Assembly (NCBI GenBank): GCA_035265935.1
Contig: DATFOC010000085.1
Span: 1-7,143, forward strand
From: JACDAN01 sp035265935
GTDB lineage: Bacteria > Actinomycetota > Thermoleophilia > Gaiellales > Gaiellaceae
DNA: 7,143 bases
Reading direction: 5' to 3'
Numbering within the stretch: position 1 is the stretch's first letter; each line of letters begins with the position of its first letter. The notes below the pieces were generated by a model. That model was not told the origin of the DNA, ran no database searches, and saw only the letters and a program-made list of their open reading frames with translations. Shown here in pieces: positions 1 to 5,749 of the stretch. A program made the translations under genes and the position numbers.

Positions 1-663
1 TATGGCATTCGGGATCCGAAGAAGCGGATAGTGGGAGGCGGCGGCGGTGCGAAGCTGGCAGGGATCGTCTACGACCCGAACCTGACGCTCGATCTGCCGC
101 GGGAGGTGACGGCCGGCACGGCGCTGAACGCCCTCGCCCACGCCGCGGAGGCGCTCTACCACTCGGCGCGCAGCCCGGAGTCGAACCGGGCAGCGCATGA
201 AGGCGCGGAGCTGATCAACGGCTCGTTACCCGCCGTCCTCGACGACCTTGGAGCGATCGGGCCGCGCAAGACCCTGCTCAAGGGAGCCGCGCGGGCGGGA
301 GAGGCGCTCGGGCTCGCAGGCCTCTGTCTCGGCCATGCAATGGCCCAGGCGCTCGGCGGAAGGTACGGGCTCCCGCACGGCGCGATGAACGCGCTGTGCC
401 TGCCGGCTGCGCTTCGGTTCAACGAGCCCGTTGTGCCCCAGGCGATCGACGACTTCGGCAAGTCGATTGGCGCCGATCGTCCGGCGGATCGTGTGGAGGA
501 GCTGGCCCGCCTCGGCGGCTTCAACCGCCTGCGCGACTTCGGCGTTCCTGAGGAAGAGCTGGACGATGTTGCCGAGGCGACCGCCCAGCGCGCAGGGGCA
601 AAGGCGAACCCGCGGCCCGCGTCACCGGCGGAGATCGCGGAGCTGTTCCGGGAGATCTACTAG
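1..663 (+). CDS. Maleylacetate reductase-like iron-ADH family enzyme, 5'-truncated by the window edge
   Basis: The reading frame is open from base 1, so the true start lies upstream; 220 residues are visible against about 350 for the family. Maleylacetate reductase reduces maleylacetate to 3-oxoadipate with NAD(P)H in the cytoplasm, at the end of the hydroxyquinol, resorcinol and chlorocatechol ortho-cleavage routes. The visible part starts near the end of the nucleotide-binding domain (IVYDPNLTLDLP, residues 22-33) and includes the all-helical C-terminal domain. NALAH (residues 43-47) matches the maleylacetate reductase form; metal-dependent iron ADHs usually have Asp where Asn43 sits. His47, His112 (LGH) and His126 (LPHG) align with the family's metal/active-site histidines. 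The gene ends at TAG 661-663, sharing CTAG with the convergent neighbour. It looks unrelated to the sulfur operon. Another iron-ADH activity is possible; the family call is firm, the substrate less so. Confidence 0.75.
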   Translation, partial: YGIRDPKKRIVGGGGGAKLAGIVYDPNLTLDLPREVTAGTALNALAHAAEALYHSARSPESNRAAHEGAELINGSLPAVLDDLGAIGPRKTLLKGAARAGEALGLAGLCLGHAMAQALGGRYGLPHGAMNALCLPAALRFNEPVVPQAIDDFGKSIGADRPADRVEELARLGGFNRLRDFGVPEEELDDVAEATAQRAGAKANPRPASPAEIAELFREIY

Positions 664-947
664 CGCGGGCAGACGCCGGAGGTCGGCGTGCCGCCGGGAC
701 CGGCGATGTGCTGACCGCCGAACTCGATGCAGTACCGGAACTGGTCCGCCCAGGCGAGCGTCACCGGCTCGGGCGCTGCTCCGGCATACGTCCCGGTTCG
801 CCGGTGGCTGAACTCGAGCGTGGTTGCGGCGGCCTGAAGGACTGCCGTGGGCGCTTTCTCCGTCCTCTGGAAGTTCTGGCGCGCCCAGGTCATCCCGAAG
901 ATGGCCGCAGCGCAGAGGATCCCGACGAGGCCGATCGTCTTGATCAT
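660..947 (-). CDS. Small membrane-anchored, pilin-like hypothetical protein
   Basis: A 95-residue protein. Residues 1-21 are Met-Ile-Lys followed by a hydrophobic segment (TIGLVGILCAAAIFG) that could be a signal anchor or a single membrane helix; the rest would lie outside the membrane. The exported part (about 30-95) has the look of short pilin-like domains from high-GC actinobacteria: a helix (AVLQAAATTLEF), the turn RRTGTYAG, a strand-rich stretch ending in two cysteines (Cys72 in YCIEF and Cys93 in GVCPR) that could form a disulfide, and a Gly-Pro-rich loop between them. The classical prepilin cleavage motif (G followed by FTLIE) is absent, so it is not a standard type IV pilin. No clear Shine-Dalgarno precedes the ATG at 947-945. 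The stop overlaps the convergent reductase gene. The overlapping plus-strand frame (708-989) has neither a signal nor a family look. Function unknown. Confidence 0.6.
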   Translation of the reverse strand: MIKTIGLVGILCAAAIFGMTWARQNFQRTEKAPTAVLQAAATTLEFSHRRTGTYAGAAPEPVTLAWADQFRYCIEFGGQHIAGPGGTPTSGVCPR

Positions 948-974
948 GGGACATGTATCGGCCGAGGCGATGAG

Positions 975-1019
975 AATAATGAGTGCTAATGCGTGCGATT
1001 AGCGTACGGGTGGTAGCAT
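975..1019 (+). promoter_or_regulatory. Candidate promoter region of the sulfur operon
   Basis: Two alternative -10 elements are visible. AATAAT at 975-980 matches TATAAT at five of six positions and would start transcription near 987, inside the inverted repeat at 985-1003; no good -35 stands 16-18 bp upstream. TAGCAT at 1014-1019 fits a TAnnnT -10 and would start transcription at about 1026-1027, giving a leaderless mRNA; this suits the weak ribosome site before the ATG at 1027. Both are reading-based guesses; transcript mapping would decide. Confidence 0.35.
985..1003. promoter_or_regulatory. Inverted-repeat operator candidate upstream of the operon (site 1)
   Basis: Perfect 6-bp inverted repeat GCTAAT (985-990), 7-nt spacer, ATTAGC (998-1003), in the divergent intergenic region between the pilin-like gene and the flavoprotein gene. 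The core CTAATnnGTGnGATTA recurs upstream of the sulfate-binding lipoprotein gene (6933-6948) with 13 of 16 positions identical. A partial third half-site, TAATGAGTG at 977-985, lies exactly one helical turn (10 bp) before TAATGCGTG at 987-995. This suggests a dimeric regulator of sulfur genes. The 4-bp arms with 7-nt spacing resemble LysR-type geometry, but the site lacks the strict T-N11-A form, so the regulator's family is unassigned. Confidence 0.55.
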
Positions 1020-1026
1020 CGCAGGC

Positions 1027-2220
1027 ATGGGCGGCAGGCTCTCGTTCGACGTGCTCGTGATCGGATCGGGGGCCTCCGGGCTCGCCGCCGCCGTCTCCGC
1101 CGAGAGGGCCGGCGCGCGCGTCGCCCTGGCGACAAAGGGCGCCCTTCAGTCCTGCAACTCCGCCAAGGCACAGGGCGGGATCCAGGCCGCGTTCGGCGAG
1201 GACGACTCGCCTGAGATCCACGCTGAGGACGTCTGGCGAAGCTCGCATGAAACCGCCGATCGCCGCCTTGTCGAGATCCTCACCTCGGAGGCGCCGTCGG
1301 CGATCCACTGGCTCGAGGAGCTCGGCGTCCAGTTCACGCGCGAGAACGGCGGCTACCGGCTCGCACGCTGCGGCGGCGCGGCTCGCAAGCGTCTCCTCCA
1401 GGTCGGCGACCGGACCGGCCTCGCGATCACGTCAGCGCTGAAGGAGGCGTTCGAGGCAGGCTCCGGGACAGCATTTCCGAAGTCGCCGCTCACCGAGCTC
1501 AAGGAGATCGAGAACGGCTGGCTCGCGCGGTGCGGACAGCACGACATCGAGGCCGGGACCGTGGTTCTCGCCGCCGGCGGCCGCTGCTTCCGCGAGGCGA
1601 AGGAGCGCGGAGAGCTCTCGACGAACCATCCGGGTGCGACCGGCGAAGTGACCCAGTTCGCGCTCGCCCTGGGCGCCGACTCGCGCGACCTCGACGCGCT
1701 CCAGTACCACCCGAACGGCGGCGCCTGGCCGGCAACCATGCAGGGCTACTCGATCCCGGAGACCACGCGCGCCTACGGCGCTGTCCTTCTCAACGCCGAC
1801 GGCGAGGAGTTCACGGACTCCCTCGGGCCGCGCGACGAGGTCTCCCAGGCGATCTTCGACGAGGTCGAGAAGGGGAAGGGCGTCGAGACCGAGGACGGCC
1901 GTCCGGCGGTCTATCTGGACACGACGCGGATTGCGGAGGCGGACGCCGAGGTCTCGCTTCCGTACATGCTCCGCCGCTACCGGGCGGGCGGGATCGACCC
2001 GCTGAAGGAGCGGATCCTGACGTACCCGGTGCTCCACTACCAGAACGGCGGCCTCGTGATCGACGAACAGGGAGAGACGACGTTGGAAGGGGTCTACGCG
2101 GCCGGCGAGATCGCCGGCGGCACGCATGGAAGGAACCGCATGATGGGCAACTCGCTCCTCGAGTGCACGGTCTTCGGTCGGCGCGCGGGCAAGGCCGCGG
2201 CCGAGAAGGCGGCGGCATGA
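1027..2220 (+). CDS. Stand-alone fumarate reductase / L-aspartate oxidase-type FAD flavoprotein
   Basis: A soluble 397-residue member of the SdhA/FrdA/NadB flavoprotein family. It shows the FAD dinucleotide fold GSGASGLAAA (13-22), AQGGI (48-52), TNHPGATGE (199-207), and the C-terminal FAD loop AGEIAGGTHGRNRMMGNSLLE (about 359-379). Residues that act on dicarboxylates in this family are present: His228 (QYHPN), Arg269 (LGPRD), His337 (LHYQNGG) and Arg371 (GRNRM). The histidine that binds FAD covalently in SdhA/FrdA is absent (the site reads NSAKAQGG), so FAD is probably non-covalent, as in NadB. The protein stops just after the FAD loop; the roughly 100-residue helical C-terminal domain of NadB and SdhA is missing, and no iron-sulfur or membrane partner is encoded here. 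First gene of the operon; its stop overlaps the next start (ATGA). Candidate substrates: fumarate, aspartate, or their sulfonate analogues sulfoacrylate and cysteate. Family sure, reaction unsure. Confidence 0.85.
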   Translation: MGGRLSFDVLVIGSGASGLAAAVSAERAGARVALATKGALQSCNSAKAQGGIQAAFGEDDSPEIHAEDVWRSSHETADRRLVEILTSEAPSAIHWLEELGVQFTRENGGYRLARCGGAARKRLLQVGDRTGLAITSALKEAFEAGSGTAFPKSPLTELKEIENGWLARCGQHDIEAGTVVLAAGGRCFREAKERGELSTNHPGATGEVTQFALALGADSRDLDALQYHPNGGAWPATMQGYSIPETTRAYGAVLLNADGEEFTDSLGPRDEVSQAIFDEVEKGKGVETEDGRPAVYLDTTRIAEADAEVSLPYMLRRYRAGGIDPLKERILTYPVLHYQNGGLVIDEQGETTLEGVYAAGEIAGGTHGRNRMMGNSLLECTVFGRRAGKAAAEKAAA

Positions 2221-3113
2221 GCACGGTCGAGACGGACGTCCAGCAAGCAGTCGAGGATGCCGCGGCGCACCTCTATGTCTGGGCGCTGAAGGACATCCCG
2301 CAGGATCTGCGCGACGCGCTCGCGGACGCGTCCGGCAAGGAGACGTCGGTCCCCGGCCAGCGCGTCCTTCAGACGATCCTGAAGAACGTCCAGGTGGCGG
2401 AGCGCGAGAACAACCTTGTCTGTCAGGACACCGGTATCGCCGTCTACTACTGCCGCGTCGGCGAGCACTTCCCGCTCCACCCGGCGCGGATCTACCAGGC
2501 CCTCTACGACGGGACGATGCGCGCGACGCTCGACCACCCGCTGCGGTCGAACACGGTCCACACCTTGACGCGCGAGAACACAGGGCCGAACGTCGGCTAC
2601 CGCGTCCCGATCGTCCACTGGGACTTCGTTGCCGACTGGGACGGGCTGGACGTCAAGTGCGTCCCGAAGGGATCCGGCTCGGAGAACATGAGCTTCCTGA
2701 AGATGTGCGTCCCCGCCGACGGCGTGAAGGGGATCAAGCAGTTCGTGCTCGAGTCGATCGTCGGTGCCGGCGGGAAGCCCTGCCCGCCCGGGATCGTCGG
2801 CGTCGGGATCGGCGGCTCGGCGGACTACGCGATGCATCTCGCCAAGGAGGCGATCGCGCGGCCCGTCGGAACGCGCAACCCGGATCCCGAGGTCGCGAAG
2901 CTCGAAGACGAGCTTTTCCAGCTCCTGAACGAGACGGGGATCGGACCGATGGGGCTCGGCGGCGACGTGACCGTCCTCCAGTGCCACATCGAGCACGCGG
3001 ACACGCACATGACCCTGAACCCGGTAGCCGTGAACTACCAGTGCTGGGCGGCGCGCCGGGCGACCGCACACGTCGCCGCCGACGGCACGGTCGAGATGGA
3101 CAGGGAAGCCTGA
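2217..3113 (+). CDS. Class I (Fe-S) fumarase / tartrate dehydratase-type hydrolyase, alpha subunit
   Basis: 298 residues, the usual size for the alpha subunit of two-subunit class I hydro-lyases, which reversibly remove water from malate (or tartrate) using a [4Fe-4S] cluster. Three cysteines fit the cluster ligands: Cys69 (CQDTG), Cys189 (GKPCPP) and Cys276 (NYQCWAARR); their spacing (120 and 87 residues) agrees with the class I family. Other conserved blocks are NTVHTLTRENTG (112-123), KGSGSENMS (151-159), IVGVGIGGSADYA (193-205) and GPMGLGG (243-249). The ATG at 2217 overlaps the flavoprotein stop by 4 nt, with AAGG at 2206-2209 as a modest ribosome site. The beta subunit follows with a 1-nt overlap. 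Such an enzyme beside ComA and sulfate-reduction genes is unusual. It may be a housekeeping fumarase, or may act on sulfolactate or phosphosulfolactate, close analogues of malate. Confidence 0.88.
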   Translation: MSTVETDVQQAVEDAAAHLYVWALKDIPQDLRDALADASGKETSVPGQRVLQTILKNVQVAERENNLVCQDTGIAVYYCRVGEHFPLHPARIYQALYDGTMRATLDHPLRSNTVHTLTRENTGPNVGYRVPIVHWDFVADWDGLDVKCVPKGSGSENMSFLKMCVPADGVKGIKQFVLESIVGAGGKPCPPGIVGVGIGGSADYAMHLAKEAIARPVGTRNPDPEVAKLEDELFQLLNETGIGPMGLGGDVTVLQCHIEHADTHMTLNPVAVNYQCWAARRATAHVAADGTVEMDREA

Positions 3114-3697
3114 TGGCCGAGCATCGCGTCAGCTTCCCAGCCTCGGAAGAGGACATCCGCAAGCTTCGCGCCGGCGACCTCGTGACCGTCGACGGTCACA
3201 TCATCGGGATCCGCGACCGCTCGCACATCCGGATCTTCGACGACGGTGTCGAGCCGCCTCTGGATCTCTCCGGGGCCTTCCTCCTGCACACGGCACCGAA
3301 CGTCCGAAAACGCGACGACGGCGGCTACGACCCGATGTGCATCGGGACGACGACGAGTGCGCGCATGGTCCGGTTCACCGAGGGTCTCGGCCGCGACCAC
3401 GGCGTCCGCGCGATCGCCGGAAAGGGCGGGCTTCCCGACGAGGCGATCGAGCCGATGCGCGAGCACGGGATGGTCTACTTCGCGATCGTCGGCGGGGCGG
3501 CGGCGCTCGAGACGACCCAGATCGAGGAGATCGAGGAGGTCTACTGGGAGGAGCTCATGCCCGAGTGCCTTTGGAAGTTCCGCGTTAAGGACTTCGGGCC
3601 GCTCTGGGTCGGGATCGACTCGCACGGCAACTCGATGTTCCACGACGTGAACGAGGCCGCGAACAAGCGCCTGGAGAAGATCCTTGCTGAGCTTTGA
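3113..3697 (+). CDS. Class I fumarase / tartrate dehydratase-type hydrolyase, beta subunit
   Basis: 194 residues, typical for the separate beta subunit that completes the active site with the alpha subunit. Conserved blocks: LRAGDLVTVDGHIIGIRDR (18-36), GTTTSARM (78-85; usually GPTTxxRM), GKGG (103-106), and a C-terminal stretch with YWEELMPECLWKF and WVGIDSHGNSMF. Thr80/Thr81, Arg84 and Lys104 correspond to the family's carboxylate-binding Thr, Arg and Lys. Two departures from fumarase proper are Thr for Pro at 79 and Val86 directly after RM, where fumarases commonly have Asp (RMD). These may reflect another substrate, but sister families also vary here. The start ATG shares one base with the alpha stop (TGATG), with AGGGAAG (3102-3108) upstream, so the subunits should be translated in step. 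An in-frame opening extends upstream to 2657 but lies within the alpha gene and is not coding. Confidence 0.87.
   Translation: MAEHRVSFPASEEDIRKLRAGDLVTVDGHIIGIRDRSHIRIFDDGVEPPLDLSGAFLLHTAPNVRKRDDGGYDPMCIGTTTSARMVRFTEGLGRDHGVRAIAGKGGLPDEAIEPMREHGMVYFAIVGGAAALETTQIEEIEEVYWEELMPECLWKFRVKDFGPLWVGIDSHGNSMFHDVNEAANKRLEKILAEL
3673..3676 (+). promoter_or_regulatory. Ribosome binding site that fixes the TTG start of comA
   Basis: GGAG lies 7 nt before TTG 3684, inside the end of the beta-subunit gene. It supports the TTG start although no ATG is available near the conserved N-terminus. Confidence 0.55.
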
Positions 3698-4430
3698 GGC
3701 GCCCGAGGGCGGGCTGACGCACGTCCTCGACAAGGGCCTTGGGCCGCGAGCGTGGGAGGACGTGCTCGAGACGAGCGGCCTCTACATCGACGTCGTCAAG
3801 CTCGGCTGGGGGACAGCGTTCGTGACCGCAAACCTCCGGAAGAAGCTCGATGTCCTCCGTGAGAAGCGCGTCGTCGTAGGTGGGACGTTCTTCGAGGCGG
3901 TGTGGGCGACCGGCCAACTCGACCGGTACAAGCAGTGGCTTGCCGACCTCGGGCTCGACCACGTCGAGATCTCCGACGGCGCAGTCGAGATCCCGCGGGA
4001 GGAGAAGCTCTCGCTGATCGCAGAGCTCGCGCGCGACTTCACCGTCCTCTCCGAGGTCGGCTCGAAGGACCCGTCCGTCGAGTTCTCCTCCGACGAGTGG
4101 ACGCAGTGGCTGCGCGAGGAGTTCGACGCCGGCGCCTGGAAGGTGATCACCGAGGCGCGCGAGGGTGCCAGCTCCGGGATCTTCACGTCGGACGGCTCGA
4201 TGCGCACCGACCTGGTCGAAGAGATCGGCTCGGCGGTCGACATGGACGATGTCATCTTCGAGGCGCCGACAAAGGCGGCACAGGCCTGGTTCGTGAAGCG
4301 CTTCGGGCCGACGGTGAACCTCGGCAACATCCCGCCCGAGGAGGTCATCCCGCTCGAGACGCTCCGGCGCGGGCTCCGCGCCGACACGCTGAAGGAGGTG
4401 CTCCTTGGCGACCGCGCCCCCGCTTCCTGA
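3684..4430 (+). CDS. comA: Phosphosulfolactate synthase (ComA)
   Basis: 248 residues, close to the 250-290 usual for the family. The enzyme adds sulfite to phosphoenolpyruvate to form (2R)-phospho-3-sulfolactate, the first committed step of one coenzyme M route and of sulfolactate formation. Family blocks are present in order: LTHVLDKGLG (11-20), DVVKLGWGT (36-44), GGTFFE (66-71), VEISDG (94-99), LSEVGSK (122-128), VITEAREG (154-161) with GI after it, and VNLGNIPPEE (211-220), as expected for its Mg2+-dependent TIM barrel. Translation starts at TTG 3684, with GGAG 7 nt upstream; it overlaps the beta-subunit gene by 14 nt and the cysH start by 26 nt. Its position just before APS reductase, the sulfite producer, makes the substrate supply obvious. 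The next enzyme of the archaeal route, ComB phosphatase, is not in the window, nor are ComC or ComDE. The sequence call is strong; the end product is open. Confidence 0.92.
   Translation: MLSFEAPEGGLTHVLDKGLGPRAWEDVLETSGLYIDVVKLGWGTAFVTANLRKKLDVLREKRVVVGGTFFEAVWATGQLDRYKQWLADLGLDHVEISDGAVEIPREEKLSLIAELARDFTVLSEVGSKDPSVEFSSDEWTQWLREEFDAGAWKVITEAREGASSGIFTSDGSMRTDLVEEIGSAVDMDDVIFEAPTKAAQAWFVKRFGPTVNLGNIPPEEVIPLETLRRGLRADTLKEVLLGDRAPAS
4394..4398 (+). promoter_or_regulatory. Strong Shine-Dalgarno for cysH
   Basis: GGAGG within AAGGAGGTG (4392-4400), inside the end of comA, stands 6 nt before TTG 4405. It argues for the TTG start over the in-frame ATG at 4447, which has no comparable site. Confidence 0.7.
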
Positions 4431-5118
4431 GCAGGACGTCGAGGCCATGTCCGCGGAGGATCTGCTCCGCTGGGCCCACGAGGAGTACGGCGACAAGCTC
4501 TGCCTGACCTGCTCCTGGCAGAAGCAGTCGTCGGTGCTCGTCCACATGGTCTCGGAGCTCGGCCTCGACGTCCCGATCGTCGAGCTCGACACACACCTCT
4601 TCTTCCGCGAGACGTACGAGACGCGCGACCGGCTCGTCGAGCGCTACGGCCTGAAGTTGCTCCCGCCGCCGCCCGTGATCACCGTCGCCGAGCAGCACAA
4701 GCAGGAAGGCCCGAATCTGTGGGAGCGCGATCCGGACCGCTGCTGCCACATCCGCAAGGTCGAGCCGCTGCTCGACGCGCTGAAGCCGTACGACGCCTGG
4801 ATCTCCGGGATCAGGCGAGACCAGTCCCCGAGCCGCGCGCAGACGCCGAAGCTGCAGTGGTCCGAGCGCTACGGCGTCTGGAAGGTGCACCCGCTCGCGG
4901 ACTGGGACGAGCGCAAGGTCTGGCTCTACATCCACGTCAACGAGATTCCGTTCAACCCGCTCCACGACGCGGGCTACCGGTCGATCGGCTGCATGCCCTG
5001 CACCCGGCCGACTGCGCCCGACGAGGAGGAGCGCGCCGGACGCTGGGCGGGCTCGGACAAGCTCGAGTGCGGCATCCACCTGGACACACCCATCGATGCA
5101 AAGGAGACGAATGCCTGA
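4405..5118 (+). CDS. cysH: Assimilatory APS reductase (CysH, Fe-S type)
   Basis: 237 residues, normal length. Reduces adenosine 5'-phosphosulfate to sulfite and AMP, with thioredoxin as usual donor, in the cytoplasm. The nucleotide-binding loop of the PAPS reductase family is LTCSWQKQSSVL (34-45). A [4Fe-4S] cluster motif is complete: Cys113-Cys114 (DRCCHIRK) and Cys196/Cys199 (IGCMPCTRP). That motif separates APS reductases from cluster-free PAPS reductases of the E. coli type. The catalytic cysteine is Cys222 in the ECGIH signature near the C-terminus. SGIRRDQSPSR (134-144) is the conserved substrate loop. Start TTG 4405 is chosen for its strong ribosome site; the gene overlaps comA by 26 nt and cysC by 8 nt. 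Sulfite made here can feed ComA directly; no sulfite reductase gene is seen in the window. Confidence 0.94.
   Translation: MATAPPLPEQDVEAMSAEDLLRWAHEEYGDKLCLTCSWQKQSSVLVHMVSELGLDVPIVELDTHLFFRETYETRDRLVERYGLKLLPPPPVITVAEQHKQEGPNLWERDPDRCCHIRKVEPLLDALKPYDAWISGIRRDQSPSRAQTPKLQWSERYGVWKVHPLADWDERKVWLYIHVNEIPFNPLHDAGYRSIGCMPCTRPTAPDEEERAGRWAGSDKLECGIHLDTPIDAKETNA
5101..5106 (+). promoter_or_regulatory. Ribosome binding site that decides the cysC start
   Basis: AAGGAG, 4 nt before ATG 5111, lies between that codon and an earlier in-frame ATG at 5096, so 5111 is the better start. Confidence 0.6.
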
Positions 5119-5749
5119 CGAAACGAACGGCGCCGGGGAAACCTCCCGGTCTCCCCAGACCCCTTCCACGGCGCCGCTTCGCGGCGCAGAGCTCCAAGCC
5201 CAGTCGGGCTTTACGCTCTGGTTCACAGGCCTGTCGGGAGCCGGGAAGACGACGATCGCGGAGATCGTCGGCCCGGAGCTCGAGCGCCGCGGCCACCTCG
5301 TCGAGTACCTCGACGGCGACGTCGTCCGCACGCACCTCTCCAAGGGCCTCGGCTTCTCGAAGGAGGACCGCGACACGAACATCGAGCGCATCGGCTGGGT
5401 CGCCTCGCGGCTGACGCGACACGGCGCCGCGGTGCTCGTCTCCGCGATCTCGCCCTACGAGAAGACGCGGCGGCACGCCCGCGAGATGGTCGAGGGGCAC
5501 GGACGCTTCGTCGAGGTCTTCATCGCGACCTCGGTGGAGGAGTGCGCCCGGCGCGACGTCAAGGGTCTCTACGAGAAGGCGTTCAGCGGCGAGATCAAGG
5601 GGTTCACGGGTGTGTCGGATCCGTACGAGGAGCCGGAGAGCCCGGAGCTTCGGATCGACACCGAGGAGCACGAGCCGGAGGAGTCCGCCCAGATCGTCCT
5701 CGGCAAGCTGGAAGAGCTGGGTCTCGTCCGCGCCGAGGTGGCCGCATGA
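5111..5749 (+). CDS. cysC: Adenylylsulfate (APS) kinase
   Basis: 212 residues from ATG 5111. Phosphorylates APS with ATP to PAPS, the sulfate donor for sulfotransferases. The kinase domain starts near residue 32 (SGFTLWFTGLSGAGKTT); the Walker A motif GLSGAGKT is at 40-47. The APS-binding region follows: LDGDVVRTHLSKGLGFSKED (68-87), DRDTNIERIG (87-95 area), SAISPY (111-116), DVKGLYEKA (149-157) and FTGVSDPYEEPESPEL (165-180). A roughly 30-residue Ser/Thr/Pro-rich N-terminal extension precedes the domain and is encoded by a hairpin-rich stretch. The start overlaps the cysH stop by 8 nt, and the stop overlaps the sat start (ATGA). Since CysH here uses APS, the kinase is not needed for sulfite formation and probably supplies PAPS for sulfation. 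Confidence 0.93.
   Translation: MPDETNGAGETSRSPQTPSTAPLRGAELQAQSGFTLWFTGLSGAGKTTIAEIVGPELERRGHLVEYLDGDVVRTHLSKGLGFSKEDRDTNIERIGWVASRLTRHGAAVLVSAISPYEKTRRHAREMVEGHGRFVEVFIATSVEECARRDVKGLYEKAFSGEIKGFTGVSDPYEEPESPELRIDTEEHEPEESAQIVLGKLEELGLVRAEVAA
5133..5149 (+). other. Hairpin in the cysC leader-coding segment (first of two)
   Basis: CCGGG (5133-5137) can pair with CCCGG (5145-5149) around a 7-nt loop, 15 nt after the cysH stop. There is no U-run, so it is not an intrinsic terminator. It may be chance in GC-rich DNA, or may tune cysC translation. Confidence 0.3.
5171..5187 (+). other. Strong hairpin in the cysC leader-coding segment (second of two)
   Basis: GCGCCGC (5171-5177) pairs perfectly with GCGGCGC (5181-5187) around a TTC loop: seven G-C pairs. 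It lies in the poorly conserved N-terminal extension of CysC, about 60 nt into the gene, with no following U-run. Confidence 0.4.

Noticed and set aside
945..955. CATG-GGA-CATG inverted repeat before the pilin-like gene
   Set aside because: CATG is self-complementary, so a short pair is expected by chance; it also overlaps the start codon and has no second copy.
622..1308. Long minus-strand open frame across the intergenic region
   Set aside because: Arg/Asp-rich composition, no recognisable motif; it overlaps the flavoprotein gene and the better-supported 660-947 gene. An artefact of high GC.
2094..3071. Minus-strand open frame of 325 codons opposite the alpha subunit
   Set aside because: Low-complexity Arg/Val/Asp translation typical of the antisense of a GC-rich gene; the plus-strand gene has clear family motifs.
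3585..4592. Minus-strand open frame of 335 codons opposite comA and cysH
   Set aside because: No domain visible, and it lies opposite two confidently identified genes.
5096..5110. Earlier in-frame ATG for cysC
   Set aside because: The ribosome site AAGGAG lies between it and ATG 5111, so it would be inside the coding sequence.
5542..5745. Upstream in-frame extension of sat
   Set aside because: It would lie within conserved cysC sequence; the Arg-rich translation is unlike Sat, and ATG 5746 fits both ATGA coupling and the family N-terminus.
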